Below, piece after piece: positions 1 to 11,362 of a stretch of DNA of 64,000 nt. The notes beneath the pieces are model-generated. The model was not told where the DNA came from and searched no databases. It saw only the letters and a list, made by a program, of their open reading frames with translations. Both the position numbers and the translations under genes were made by a program. How positions within the stretch are numbered: position 1 is the first letter of the stretch; the number at the start of each line of letters is the position of its first letter. Source of the DNA: Congeria kusceri (taxonomy: Eukaryota > Mollusca > Bivalvia > Myida > Dreissenidae); NCBI GenBank assembly GCA_027627225.1, contig CM051027.1, positions 85,995,951-86,059,950 of the forward strand, given 5' to 3'.

Positions 1-3000
1 AATCGCTTTGAATTCTTGCCATAATCATAAATCAGTTCTTTGCCTGCACTGATATCCCTCGTGGCAAGCAAACACAAATGTGGTGTGTTGTTTAAAACTT
101 TCAATTTCATAACACAATTAATCATATGTGTGTCTCTGTCATTCACGTATTGGCAAATGTGTGACATATTAGAAGAAGCATCGATGCTGAAAATTTGATA
201 TGATTGACAGTGTGTAAACCCATTTAAAACAAAATAAGTTTAACTTTCTAAGAAATAAAAGACAATAGAGCTTAGTAGTCAAGAGTTAATTTAGAAGATA
301 GGGTATTTTGCTGGTTTCGGTATATTTCATTTAATTTCATGTCAGGGTGTCATTAACTTCTCCACTCATTCACGCAACACATTACATTTTGAATTAGTCG
401 CTGTTCTTTTGTATATGCTTAAGATTGGGTACACACTAGTTTTGGTATCTTGTATCATTCTTATACAAGTACAGAACAAGAACATCGACAAAAGCATACC
501 ATTGTTGTCTTCCTCTAAATTTGAAGAAAAACATCATATTTTCTTCCTGTTTCTTCTTCCTCTCCTTGGCCTGATCTTCATCAAGATGTTCTCCCACATA
601 TTCTAAAAGGAAGTCCCCTTTTCTGTGAATCTGGGTGGCGAACACTCCATAGCCTACTCCAGATAAAAAATAAAAGAAAACACAGTTTACTGATACTGCC
701 ATACCTTATTAATGCTTTATTGTTTAATGTAAATCTTTGACTGAAATGTTTGCATAATTACAGTGCTCCAGAATTTTTTTCATGCGATTAGTTTTTCACT
801 TCCAATTTTTGGTATAAATAGCTTTTTACTTCCAGAAATTAGCTTCAATTCGTTTTCTTATATTAATATAAAAAGTAATTACAATATAAACATTTAATGT
901 ATGTTCACAACTTATGTCATCAGTGAAAAGTCACTTTTTCAAAAGATTTATTACATAAAATACATTTGGAAGTGGTTTATTTTCTTTACTTTTTCATTAT
1001 TAAATAATATTTTAACAGGGGGTTATTTTAGAGCAGAGGCCATTTTACTACCACAAGAAATTACGACACTCAACGGTTCCCAACCTATACGAAACTAAAC
1101 AAGAATCAAACTCCTCGCAGTGATTTCCTCCCCAAGCGGGTTAACGGCAGACAATGCATTTACAAGTAAAATCCTTCCAGATCTGGACAAGGTCCATGTA
1201 AAAATGTACAGACTACTGGCACTCATGACTGGTAAAATATTCAGGTTAAGTACTTATGCAGTTGACTGGCCAGTAAATTGGAATTTGGGCCAGTAATAGC
1301 TGCTAGTTTACCAGACTTTGTGGCCAGTAATGACTTTGGGACTTTCCCGAAGACTGTCCATTAAAACAAGATATTTTTCAATAGAACTTTCTGTAATAAC
1401 TATGTTGCCACATTTTAAAAAATAATTCCCATTTTTTATAATTTCACCGCATTATTTAATGTCAATTTCAAAAGCGTCTTGAAACGCTTTTCAGTTATTT
1501 ACTGTATTATAAACACTTTGGTTGTTGTGAAATTACCACGTGGGCAAAACTAATATCACTTCCGGTGTCCCATTGTTTACAAAACAAAATTCCAAAATAA
1601 CAAGTAGTTCAAAATGTGCGGCACGGTTAGACCATCATTAAAAAAATACTTGAACTCTTATGTTTTAATAAGCGACAATGTACAGGAATTTGGCATAAAC
1701 AGCCTCAAATAACAATTATCCAAATAACATACCCCAAAATCCTTGACTATTTTTAGAAGGGCTGTCCCCAAAATGTCATTTAGTCCGATATTATTTGTAT
1801 TATTATTATAGTTTATAGTATAAACTTTATACTATTCAGTGATGCTAGTTGAGGAATGTATTCTGGAGATTGCAAAAACGTGTTTTGGCCTCATTTATAT
1901 TTGTCACACCATCTGTGACGCAGCAGCATAAATGCACCATCCCCCTTAACAAAATTAAAGGCCCCCCCTGAAACAAACTTACGCAGGGATTTTGATAATT
2001 AGGAGTCAAAATGACATCTCATGATCTGGCTTGAAAATATGAAGGGTTAAAATTAGGCATTTTATGGTCAAAATATTGATGCAAAAATATAAAAAGTATA
2101 TCATTTTTATTGCTTTTGTAGTTAACTGCTGAAAACAAGACCTGAAGAGCATCAAAAACAATGCAGGGCATATTATTTGCAAGAGTAATACATAACACAA
2201 TTGCTATTTACACGCATCAAAAAGCAGGACATGGATGTCCCCAGGAGTGTCCGGTAAAATAATAGGATAAAGGAATTTTCGGAAATGCGACATTCAGGTG
2301 GTGTTCGTATATTTCCGTAGCATCTATGTCACCGTAGTTCCTTATTTTATCGGCTGCGTCTGTTACAGTAACAAAGTGAATCAAGTCTAAAAATAGCACA
2401 CACACACACACACACAATTACTGCATTAAGACCGTCGCCTGGCGAGACTGACCTACCCCCCTACCCCCCTGCAAAATCTCACCGGATTTACACAATTCAG
2501 AAAAATGACCTGGCCAAACTTCAAAAAAACGGAAATGCCGGCACATGTGCTAAAACTTTCACCCATGCATTCCACTTTTGTAAAAAAAAAAAAAAATTCC
2601 CAGGTGCGCAAGTTCACATGCAGGTTAATATATGTTTGTAAAGTTTCATCACTCTTATGTCTCTATACTTTTGCGCGACACAAAAATCTGACTGACAGAT
2701 GGATGGAAGGACGTACAGACGAACAAGGGCGAATCTGTATGCCTCCTTCTGTGAAAGTGGAGGCATAATTAAAATCGCTGTCCCCAGGAAGTTTTTTATG
2801 GAATATATGGTACACTTTTTTATCAAGTTATTGATGAAAATCATTTAAAAACGCTTTATAATTTTATATAATGTTGGTGATCATCCTTAAACAAAACAGC
2901 TTTTCTAACATGTTTATTGTCATTCGTATTATTTCACTTTGCTTGAATAAAAGGTATATCTTTGGAAGTTTGTTTTGCCAATCTGTGAACAGGTGACTGG

Positions 3001-3438
3001 TCCTTTATACAATTTAGTATATGCCTATATTATTATTAAGCCGAAACAAACATTCTTGACATTTAACATAAAAGCCTGGATAATGAATATTACAGATGAT
3101 CATCAACTGGTACTGCTATACAGGAATTATAATCCAGGTATTAGAAGTAAATGCTACCAATACCTACTAAAATTTTGAATTGGCTACCATATTTCTAAAA
3201 AAAAGACAACTTTTTCCAGCATAAAATCCAGAAATGTCCAGTGAAGTTGAATGCTTTTTTTTGTTTGATCCTGTAACAGTTCTGCTACACTCAAAACAAG
3301 TTATATTATACTGTAAAAGATGCTTATTTAATACCCACCTTTAAAATCCGATATGAACTTAACATCAAAGCCTTCTTTGTCAAGCCCCGCCTTACACCAG
3401 TATTCACACTCCTCTTGAGGTGTCATGTGTGCTCGTTT
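1..3438 (-). CDS. KMT5A/SETD8-like SET-domain lysine methyltransferase (3' part runs off left edge; 5' exons not found)
   Basis: Three exons read on the minus strand: 3438-3339, 656-500 and 186-1. Junction phases agree exactly: AAA G|TA GGC joins the first two, and TG|C ATC joins the last two and creates the Cys of CIDAS. Introns have GT-AG ends (donors GTGGGT and GTATGC; acceptors GGAG and TTTTCAG). The joined product shows a SET domain in order: EYWCKAGLDKEG lead-in, GYGVFA (AdoMet-binding loop), KGDFLLEYVGE, FKFRGRQQCIDAS, YVND...MINC, PHLCLLATRDI and AGKELIYDYG with the catalytic-region Tyr. From family knowledge, the order and the lead-in resemble KMT5A (PR-Set7), which monomethylates histone H4 Lys20 in the nucleus. 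The usual NHS motif reads VND, so this is a divergent member and its substrate is uncertain. The sequence ends mid-codon at base 1. No start exon was recognised upstream of 3438; it may lie beyond the inserted element at 4366-10115. Confidence 0.88.
657..3338. other. Long intron of the SET gene, repeat-bearing
   Basis: This 2.68 kb intron separates the first two visible SET exons. It holds a (CA)n run near 2398-2416 and the minus-oriented hairpin end of a satellite element at 2738-2767. No convincing additional exon was seen on either strand. Confidence 0.7.
2500..2767 (-). repeat. Fragment of a satellite-bearing element with terminal hairpin
   Basis: Reading on the minus strand it begins with a perfect 9 bp hairpin, TATGCCTCC (2738-2746) against GGAGGCATA (2759-2767). 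A CGTCTGTACGTCCTTCC stretch and a single array-like unit follow. The layout equals the starts of the elements at 26161, 55313, 58775 and 60925. It lies in an intron of the SET gene. Confidence 0.65.
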
Positions 3439-4357
3439 CTGTAAATTATTTACATCTGTGTACTTATGATTAGTCCATTAAAGGAGCATATTGATTGCAA
3501 CCGTATTTCCCCAAAACAGTGACATGAATTACAACAAGGCAGACATGAATTCCCACTATGCACATTTCACGGCTTATTTTCATCAATTCAAAATATTACC
3601 CCATTCCCTCCAACCAAAGTTATATGTTACCCCAGATTTTTAAAATCCACACATGAAAAAGTTTTTAAGAATTTTCAGAATTCTATGTCATAACGAAAAT
3701 GTGTTATGATTATCTGCAAAACGATCTTTCAGGACCTGCTGACATTTGTCTGTATTACTAGAATAGTTTTTCATATCATAATTAACACGCGCACACACAC
3801 ACACATGGTAGTTTCATTTGTATGCTTATTAATGAGGAAACCATTGTCCAAAACTCTAAATTTCAGTAAAACAAGTCAATAAATGCTATAAAAACATTGC
3901 CTGTGTTGATGTTCAATAAGGATATATATTTAAAGGAACTAGATATTTAAGAAACATACGCAATTAACAATTACAATATGAGCCACTAAGCCATATAATG
4001 TTTTCTCCTTTCTATTTGAATAAAGCATAAATGATTTGTTTATGTACTTTTATACATGTAATATTATATTTTAACAAATTAGCATTGTGTCATACAATGA
4101 CTGTTCAATGTTAATGTCCCAAAGGTCTATAAAATGTATATATGATTACACGTAATTACTTATTAAAAAGTTACAGACTGTATAATACAAAATTTCAAAA
4201 AGCTAGCTACTTGTGATGATATTTTTGTTAGTAATTATTTGAAATTAGAATCTACTTGAAATTAGGTTTGCAATCTGGCAATATATTGCCATACCGGATT
4301 TTTTTGCCGTACTGCAGCCCTACTGTAATTTGCATTTCACTCGTGGAGTTGCCATGG
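3439..4357. other. No gene recognised; AT-rich with a CA repeat
   Basis: This stretch lies between the SET exon at 3339-3438 and the hAT-like element. It contains a (CA)n microsatellite at about 3787-3805. I saw no exon-like open frame with splice sites and no inverted-repeat element. Confidence 0.5.
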
Positions 4358-4374
4358 TTAGCTACCACAGAGTA
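4358..4374 (+). repeat. Left target-site copy and terminal inverted repeat
   Basis: TTAGCTAC (4358-4365) is the proposed target-site copy. CACAGAGTA (4366-4374) is the left terminus, repeated in inverse orientation at 10107-10115. Sequence identity between the two ends stops after these nine bases. Confidence 0.65.
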
Positions 4375-4848
4375 AAAATTTTTTTTCCAATATATATGTA
4401 GTGTTATACATCATTAGAAAGGTCTAAGTGAGCCTATCAAATTGAAATTGGTGTACCCGTTGAAGAGTTATGTCCCTTTGAATATTTGGAATTTACGATT
4501 CTTTCTGCCGAAAATTAAGTTTTTATGACATATCACTATTTTGTTGTAAAGCATGCAAATATTGTATATGTATTTAACAGTTTTAATCTAAACATGTTTA
4601 AAATAAAGAAAATGAAGAAAATAAGTGTCATTTCAATGCGTTACAACCCTTTGAATATTAACATTATCTATATAAAAAAAGGACAGAGTGAATTTCTGCC
4701 AACATCAGCTTTGCAATGCCATGCCGTTTGTACCGACGTGAATGCCAATAAAATTGGTAAACCATACATAAACCATTTAACATGAGAAACAATCCCTTAT
4801 TTGATCTGCAATAAAATCAAATACAGGTACCTGCAATAGTCTATGTCT

Positions 4849-7800
4849 TTATAATAACGTATAAGCTTGGTAGTCCTTGGTGAGTTCCACAGCATACACA
4901 GCACAGTCATTTTCGTAGAGCACGTTAAACCAGGCCGGATATCCAGGAACCTGCAAAAGTAAATATACAAAGTTTAGGCATCATGTTTTATGCTATGGTG
5001 ATATTATATTTCTACTAAAAGTGATTCCATAAGGCCAGTATTTCCAGTATATGATCAATGATTAAAATATGAAAACCATATAAAGGAGCAACAACATTAG
5101 CATTTATGTATCTGAAAACTACCGGTAAGTTAGACATCTTTTAGTATGTTTAATGTACTTATCAAGGGGTAAATACACATTAGTTAGTTATTTGTTTTAT
5201 ACAATTGGTGATGTTGATGTACATAAGGCCAACCTTTAAAAATAATTAGTTTGCAATTGCCTGCCCAAAGTTGATACTAATGGGTTGGTTAGTTCTATGT
5301 ACAGTTTAAAGATAGTGGACATAAATAATAGCTTCTTATTAATCTTAACCCAAATTAAAAATTACATTAAATCTTAAAAATAAACCATGTAACAACTTAT
5401 GACTATGAGATATGATGTTTCGGTTCTATCGGTAGGTAATGATAAACAAATATATTTTTCATGTTGGCCTTACTATCCCTGTAATGCTAATTAATACCTG
5501 AGATATTACAGTGCCTTTATACCAGGAAACTTTGCCATCATCTAACCATTTATGATCTATATTTTTCCCTACTAACAAATGAATGTCACTTTCTGGTGTG
5601 GGAATTTCATATGCACCCTTAACTAATTTTATAAGATTTTCTTTAAGTTCATCAACTGTTAATTGTAATCGTTGACCATTCACGGTCTTGGAGAAAGCAT
5701 ATACATTTTGATTTTCACTTTTTTGTTTAAATACATTTTTTCTGAACCGCAATTGTGCTTTCAATGCTTCATCTTTTTGTTTTGTTGAATTTAATTCAGC
5801 TACTTCTTTGTTGACCTGATCTTCAGTCTGCCACAAACCATAATACATAATGTCGTTTGTCTCCTTTTCCAGTTTTTCTACTCTTTTCTTCTCCAATAAT
5901 TCTTTTCTTTTAAATTCCTCGTGTTGTTTTTCCATCCTCTGTTGCCATATTTCTTCTTCCCTTTGTTTGAATTTTTCTCTTTCTTTTCCTACTGCCTTAC
6001 TACATTCAATAATAAGCTGTGATGCATCTTGTCTGTGTGAAAGCCACTCTGCTGTTTTATTTAAAGAAAAAGTGATGTGTGATTCTAATGCAAGTGTTGA
6101 AATGTTGGGTTTGACGGACATTATATGATCAGCATATGAAAATATTCTTTCAGGATATTTGTTGTGTTTGTCCACACTTGATGTTTCTTGCAGGTCAAGA
6201 TTTTCATGGATTCCTCCGGGCAGATGATCAACATACTGTTTTTCAATTAGCGTTACCATTGCTGGTAAAATCACAGATAAGATGGTAAAGACATGATTGT
6301 CAATGCAGGATGGTTTCAGTAACTCTTCAAGAATCTTGTCATTTTTAGTTGGAACATCTTCATAAAGTTTTAAATTTCCTGATACAAAACTTTCTATTTT
6401 TTGAACTGATTCATGTAAAAATTCTATCAGTCGCGCATACCTTTTATTCATATCACTTATAGAAATGTCTCTGTCTTCTATCACATTCCACAATGGAGTT
6501 GTAATGACTTTTGAAATGAGGCCTAAACTTTTACACCCGGCAATAAAAAACGGTTGTTTCAAATCAAACAGTACAGATTTCAACAGCTCATTTAATGTTG
6601 GAGATTTTTCAAGGTATGAAATCATATGTTCATGCAAATAAAACACATGTCCAGCATTAGTGAAGAGTATGTTAAACCTGTTTCCTTTTAATGGTTGTAG
6701 GGGCAATCCATGCATACCATTTGATTTCAAAAACCCAGAAATAAAAGTTACAAAATTAGAATGGCAGCCGTTCTTCTGATCACCTCGTTTTGCGAAAGCC
6801 TTACATGCTGTGAAAATACTTCTTAATGTTCCAGACTGTCCGCTTTTATTAAATGTAACATTATGTATTGGCACATGATCGTCAAAATGACTTTTTTCTA
6901 CTTGGAACAAACATTTACCTGATACTTCAGCCATGTGGACAAGAGTGTGCAAACCACAGAAAAAATTATTCATTTTTGCCACTGCTGCTTTTTCTTCTTC
7001 TTCCATCTTATTGTAATTGTCATAGATTTTTGGTAAAATTTCATTTCTATATTCGGCCAATATTTCATTAAATTTAGTTTCCATTGCAGCACGGTCGCTC
7101 ATTGTATTTTTTATATTTGTAAGAATTTTTTGTCCTGGAGAATTGTCGGAAGAACATGCACTGTCAAAATCAGAAAGAATGTTTTTAAATGTTTGCAATG
7201 TATCATGGCTAGATTTTGTTGCCATATCTCTGAGGCCAAGAAGTGTGTACTGCCCTTCACTGTCTCTAGTTGCAAAGGCACCCCACTTTGACCCATATTT
7301 ACTGGTCTCATCTGTGTGTAGTGTAGTGTCTAATTTATCCGGACAAGTATCAATAATTTGCTTTCGAGCCAACAGTCCTCGTTCGATAGACCAATTTTGA
7401 ATAGTACTGGCTGCTGGAAGTTTATTTGGTTTTTTCTCGACTAATTTCAAAACACTTTCAATGACAGAATTCACGTTTTGATATGACACATGATTGTCTA
7501 AAAGAGAATGCACACACATATGCAGTTTTGTATTATATGTCTTTGTTTTTTCGTCATACAGTTCAACATTTTCAATTTGTGAATCATTTTGTACAATACT
7601 TCTAAGATATTCGTTTTCTTCAAAAATTGAATCAAAATTTTCTTGTAATTTACTATATTCATTTTCAAGGTGCTTTCGTTCGTCGATAATTTGCTTGACA
7701 TCATCTTCAGTATAAATTTTTTCGTTTTTTTCATGGTCAATTTTTCTACATTTTGCGCACCAATAGGATTCCCTATTGGCTGTTCGTTTCAGTTCTTTTT

Positions 7801-8261
7801 GCTTTATTTCATTTTTTTTTTCACTTTTTTTGAAACTTTCATTTAATAAATCTCTGTCTTCAATTGTACTTAATAAGTTGCTTTCAATTATATCTTTTTC
7901 AGACTTCAAGTGATTTATTTCAGTGGCCAATTCATTCGAAACCTTATCATAAGCATAAGCCTTTAGTTCGACGTTGTCATATACGGTGAAAACTTTTTCA
8001 TGGGATGTGGACACTTCAGTTTGCTTACTTGATGGAAATTCATATTGTTTTTGTAAAAATCTTTCCAAATTATCTTTTCCCTTAACACGAGACTTACTTT
8101 TATTTAAATGTTGGAATTTCTTTAAAATTCGTTCCAGCTGAACTATAATTGTTGTCAGACAACAGTTATTGTTTGTCATTGGGTGTAGAAACTTGGCAGT
8201 TTCAAGTAAGCCATTATTCTTTATTTTACAAACTATTTGGTCATTTGTCAAATCCATGGCT
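4849..8261 (-). CDS. hAT-like transposase with C-terminal Spindlin-type Tudor domain, 953 aa, two coding exons
   Basis: Exon 1 runs 8261-5498 (TTTTCAG acceptor, then ATG at 8257-8255; donor CAG|GTATTA) and exon 2 runs 4950-4849 (TTGCAG acceptor, stop TAA). The junction is phase 0. I chose ATG 8257 because it follows a strong acceptor; the 57 open codons before it are probably intron. Residues 105-230 are coiled-coil-like with a CAKC pair at 167-170. Residues 240-450 look like an RNase H-fold core: D316 in HTDETS, D388 in MSDRAA and C434-x2-H437. The third acidic residue is not assigned. Residues 680-735 hold DHLPGG and PERIFS, resembling the hAT dimerisation region. Residues 740-850 are a charged coiled coil. 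Residues 895-953 match Spindlin repeat II by eye: VGKNIDHKW, WYKGTVISQVP, LYEND, VY, L.KDY. Aromatics W904, W912/Y913, Y932 and Y939 fall at the methyl-lysine cage positions of SPIN1 as I recall them. The ORF is unbroken. Expected roles are DNA transposition in the nucleus with possible reading of histone H3 methylation; the second role is inference. Confidence 0.87.
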
Positions 8262-8472
8262 CTGAAAATGAAGAACATAAAACTGATACTTACATTACAA
8301 GTGTGACGACAATATTTAGCACGGTCTTCCAGTCTGGTGGGGAAACTAAATATAACAGAACTGAAAAAAACAAAAGAAAAATGTAAACAAATGAAACAAA
8401 TGTAGGAAATAATATTTCTACTAAACAAAAATAACTAAAGCGAAACAAAATTTACATATGTATTAAAATAAT

Positions 8473-8730
8473 GCCAACCGGTTATCTCAGTTGGTAAAGC
8501 ACTGGACTTAAAATCAGAGGATAAGGGTGTAATTTCAAGCATGACTTGTGTTGGGACCGGTCAAATAAATATTTCTATGGCAATTCTACCCAAACCTCTG
8601 ATTCATGCAGGGCAGTTGTTAGTTACTGGCATTAGTATGTGCACTTAGGAGTTGTAAAGCAGTTTGCCCAGGAAGGGTGTGATTAGGTTAACTGACCGCT
8701 GTTATATAATTGAAATACTTATCAACAATT
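8473..8730 (+). mobile_element. tRNA-derived SINE
   Basis: The 5' part looks like a decayed tRNA: a box A-like TATCTCAGTTGG at 8483-8494, then ACTGGACTTAAAATCAGAGG in the anticodon-arm position and a degenerate box B. The 3' part (GCAGGGCAGTTGTTAG, then GTTAACTGACCGC and TATATAATTGAAATACT) resembles the conserved tail of molluscan SINEs as I remember them. It sits inside the hAT-like element between the two minus-strand ORFs, so it inserted after that element arrived or travelled with it. Confidence 0.6.
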
Positions 8731-8839
8731 TGAAACTTCATCTGCACCAGCAGGAAAGAACTATAAATATAATATAGGTCCAATCTGTTGCATGTAGCGA
8801 ACAATCTAAACAAATGAAAACAATTTTATACTAAGGGTG

Positions 8840-9379
8840 TTACATAGAAAAAACGTAAATTTCGTCGGAACTAGAATCTTGCACATTAATTTCAATTTTT
8901 GATTTCTTAAAACAAATCTCTGTGCTACATGAACCTAATGAAAAGGTGGATGGGCTAGTTGCCTTGGTGCATTTGGAAATGATTGATGGTGGTTTTGACT
9001 GGAGTTCAGTTGGGGGGACACACCACGTTGAACTTTGAGACCATATAGGTTCTATCCAACAAGGATCTTGTGCCTGTTGGAAAGAAGGTTGCTCTGTTGC
9101 ATTTCCATTTTCATCAAAAGACACAACATTTTTACTTTGTGTTTCCAGAAGGCTTTTCTCAAGATTATAATCAACTGAAATTTCTGCTGGTAAACTGGTC
9201 AAAAAACGAAATAATAAACCCAAGCTTGCTGAATGAAAAACCAATCGATTTGAATTTGAAAAGAAGTCAAACTCAGGCTTGTTGAAATAACTAAAATCAG
9301 TGTAACTAAGCAAATCAGAAGCCCAAATGCAGTGCATGTAATTTATTAAACCATCTGGTGTAAATATTGACCGTGCCAT
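8840..9379 (-). CDS. Unrecognised 179-aa ORF inside the hAT-like element
   Basis: An open frame starts at ATG 9379-9377, just after an acceptor-like GTATTTTAG on the minus strand, and ends with TAA at 8840-8842. The product is Ser/Thr-rich with a hydrophobic N-terminal third, a Cys/Trp-bearing middle (CWIEPIW, STWCVPP) and an acidic tail (DSSSDE). I do not recognise a domain. It lies upstream of, and co-directional with, the transposase-like gene, so it could be an accessory protein of the element or part of a 5' exon of that gene. No canonical donor linking the two was obvious. Coding status is moderate because the length is not decisive. Confidence 0.42.
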   Translation of the reverse strand: MARSIFTPDGLINYMHCIWASDLLSYTDFSYFNKPEFDFFSNSNRLVFHSASLGLLFRFLTSLPAEISVDYNLEKSLLETQSKNVVSFDENGNATEQPSFQQAQDPCWIEPIWSQSSTWCVPPTELQSKPPSIISKCTKATSPSTFSLGSCSTEICFKKSKIEINVQDSSSDEIYVFSM

Positions 9380-10106
9380 TATGGATGTATCTAAAATACA
9401 ATAAAAAATCATACTTTTCATTTCAAACATTCATTTCTCCGTGCCATTTCGATCAGATTTTAATGTTAAGTCACGAAATTTGCTAGTGTTTCGTTTGATT
9501 TGTTTACTTCCGGTTAATATATTTCGGACACAATACATTCGGACAGAAATCATCAAGGTCGAAAATGAGGTTGCGCATTTTTATGCGCAGCAGACGACAA
9601 TTTTACAACGTGTTATAATGTGAAGTAAAATGATCATATTCCATGATTAAAAAATAAAATCGTTGCAACCACTTAACATATGGGATATATGCATGTTTTT
9701 TCCCTCACCAGATAGCTTAAAACTCGCTTAAAAAAAGCAGTTAACTATGTTTTCCAGAAAAAACACTCCGAACAGGTGCGCAAGGCTGTTTTAAGTTTCG
9801 TACTTTCCGCCCAAATCCCGGGATTCCGCAGAATACGTCATCAGCGAGATTTTAAACATGTGACCCTGTTGGCCAAAATGGCATCCGACAATGCGGAAGT
9901 AAAAAAAAATCGGTTAAAGTCAAGTCCGATTAAAAAAAATTTACACGCTTAAATGCAATAATTTCAACAATTAGTCGCTGAATAATTATTTTTTTCACAT
10001 AAAATGCGTTATATATTAACTTATTCATGTTTGTAGTGTTAAAATTGTAACTTAAACAAACCATGGTTTATAACGGAAGTAGAAGGGGAGGTAACAAATC
10101 GAGTAC

Positions 10107-10123
10107 TACTCTGTGGTAGCTAC
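10107..10123 (-). repeat. Right terminal inverted repeat and target-site copy
   Basis: TACTCTGTG (10107-10115) is the inverse of the left terminus and is followed by GTAGCTAC (10116-10123), the second target-site copy. With the following CATGG it is part of the palindromic stretch around the insertion site. Confidence 0.65.
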
Positions 10124-11362
10124 CATGGTTGCTGGCAAAGAGTATTTTAATAATGTCATTTCCATTGAACATGTTTAACATTGCTTCTGTTGTGAAAACA
10201 ATGAAATGTGGTCACATGTCAATTGCATTGCAGTAATATTCAAAATTTGTTTCTGGTCAAATTTTGCATTTAATGACTTGTAATACGTTTAATATTCAGA
10301 AGAAACACAAGTATGCCTATATCAAATGTTTGTTTTGATGCAATATTGATATTGTTCACTCAAATAAAAAAAATAATGCGACACTACGGTCAATTTTGGA
10401 AGAACAACATTTTACACATGCATAAGTGAAAGGTTACAAACTAGAACAAACATGCGCAGGCGTCATCTTCAATGGACAATTAAGAACTCAATGACATATC
10501 AATGGGTTTGAATGTTTTTAATTATTGTTTCAAGTGGTTACAATTGAACCGTTGATCATTACTTTGCCCTAAAAAACTATTGTCCAGTTTAATAGCTGAC
10601 AAATTTTGCTGTCCGGACCGAGGGAAAATTTGGAGGGCTCGGTCCGTCACTTACTGTCGAAGACTGACATTAGCCTGTGATATGCTCCTTCATTACGGTA
10701 AACCAAATTGGCACGACATTTTGAACTACAAGCTTAAAAAACTTACTCTTTGTTCAGCATTGTTGTTTATGACTGCCTTTACCTGAAAATATAATTAATG
10801 TCCTTAATTTCAACAGATCATTAAAAAAAACACAAATGGTCGTGGACTTTCGCATTCGAGGCGCCGCCTATGTGTCATAATGTTAACCATATGCAGTTTG
10901 AAGGCCTTTTTAAGGCTTTTATCGGTTATTTGCGGCCCTTAAAATAATATGAGATGATAGAACACAGACTGATCTTGCCATTAAACGTATTACTTTTTTA
11001 ATGGACACTCAATAATCTACATTGTTTTCTTCACAAATACATCGTTTACTGAAGGTCGCTAAACGTTTACACCGGTTCAGAATGAGGCTCCATTTGGAAT
11101 CACCTTGCGATATGACGTTTTACTCAGTTCTTTCGGGAAATACGCGTTTTTCGTCATCATTTTAAGTTTACAAAAGGATGCAGCTGCATAATGAGCGAAA
11201 CCATGCCGTAAGAATTTTTTATTATTTTCCCATGATTTGCAGTCAAAGTTCGACATACTTTAATGATGCACCAGTTAATAAATATGTAAGCGCGTATTCG
11301 CGTTAGCTTTGCTGTATTCTTTTGGGATTTACGACTGAAACAGTGAAAAAGCAAACATTAAA
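10124..11362. other. No gene recognised between the hAT-like element and the Tudor gene
   Basis: This 1.2 kb stretch contains a hairpin at about 10616-10656 (GGACCGAG against CTCGGTCC). I searched it by eye for upstream exons of the following gene (RNase H-like core motifs, CxxH, GNRFNILF) and found none. It may hold that gene's promoter. Confidence 0.5.

Larger units (their letters stand above)
4366..10115. mobile_element. hAT-like DNA transposon carrying a Tudor-fused transposase
   Basis: The segment starts with CACAGAGTA (4366-4374) and ends with its exact inverse complement TACTCTGTG (10107-10115). It is flanked by TTAGCTAC (4358-4365) and GTAGCTAC (10116-10123), an 8 bp direct repeat matching at 7 of 8 positions and fitting the nTnnnnAn target pattern known for hAT elements. 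Inside are the large transposase-like gene (8261-4849) and a second ORF (9379-8840), both on the minus strand, plus a SINE. Short inverted repeats, an 8 bp duplication and the S..(E)R.FS-like motif in the protein all point to hAT. The left and right flanks are themselves parts of a palindrome (CCATGG on both sides), so the duplicated site is nearly palindromic. An alternative reading is a longer imperfect inverted repeat beginning at CCATGG. Confidence 0.72.

Noticed and set aside
4849..8261. Reading the two large frames as retroelement proteins
   Set aside because: No reverse transcriptase, protease or gag zinc-knuckle motif, no LTRs, and a shared intron argues against RNA-mediated copying.
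8258..8428. Extra N-terminal 57 codons of the large minus-strand frame
   Set aside because: A strong TTTTCAG acceptor precedes ATG 8257, and the upstream residues are hydrophobic and AT-driven, so it is more likely intron than coding.
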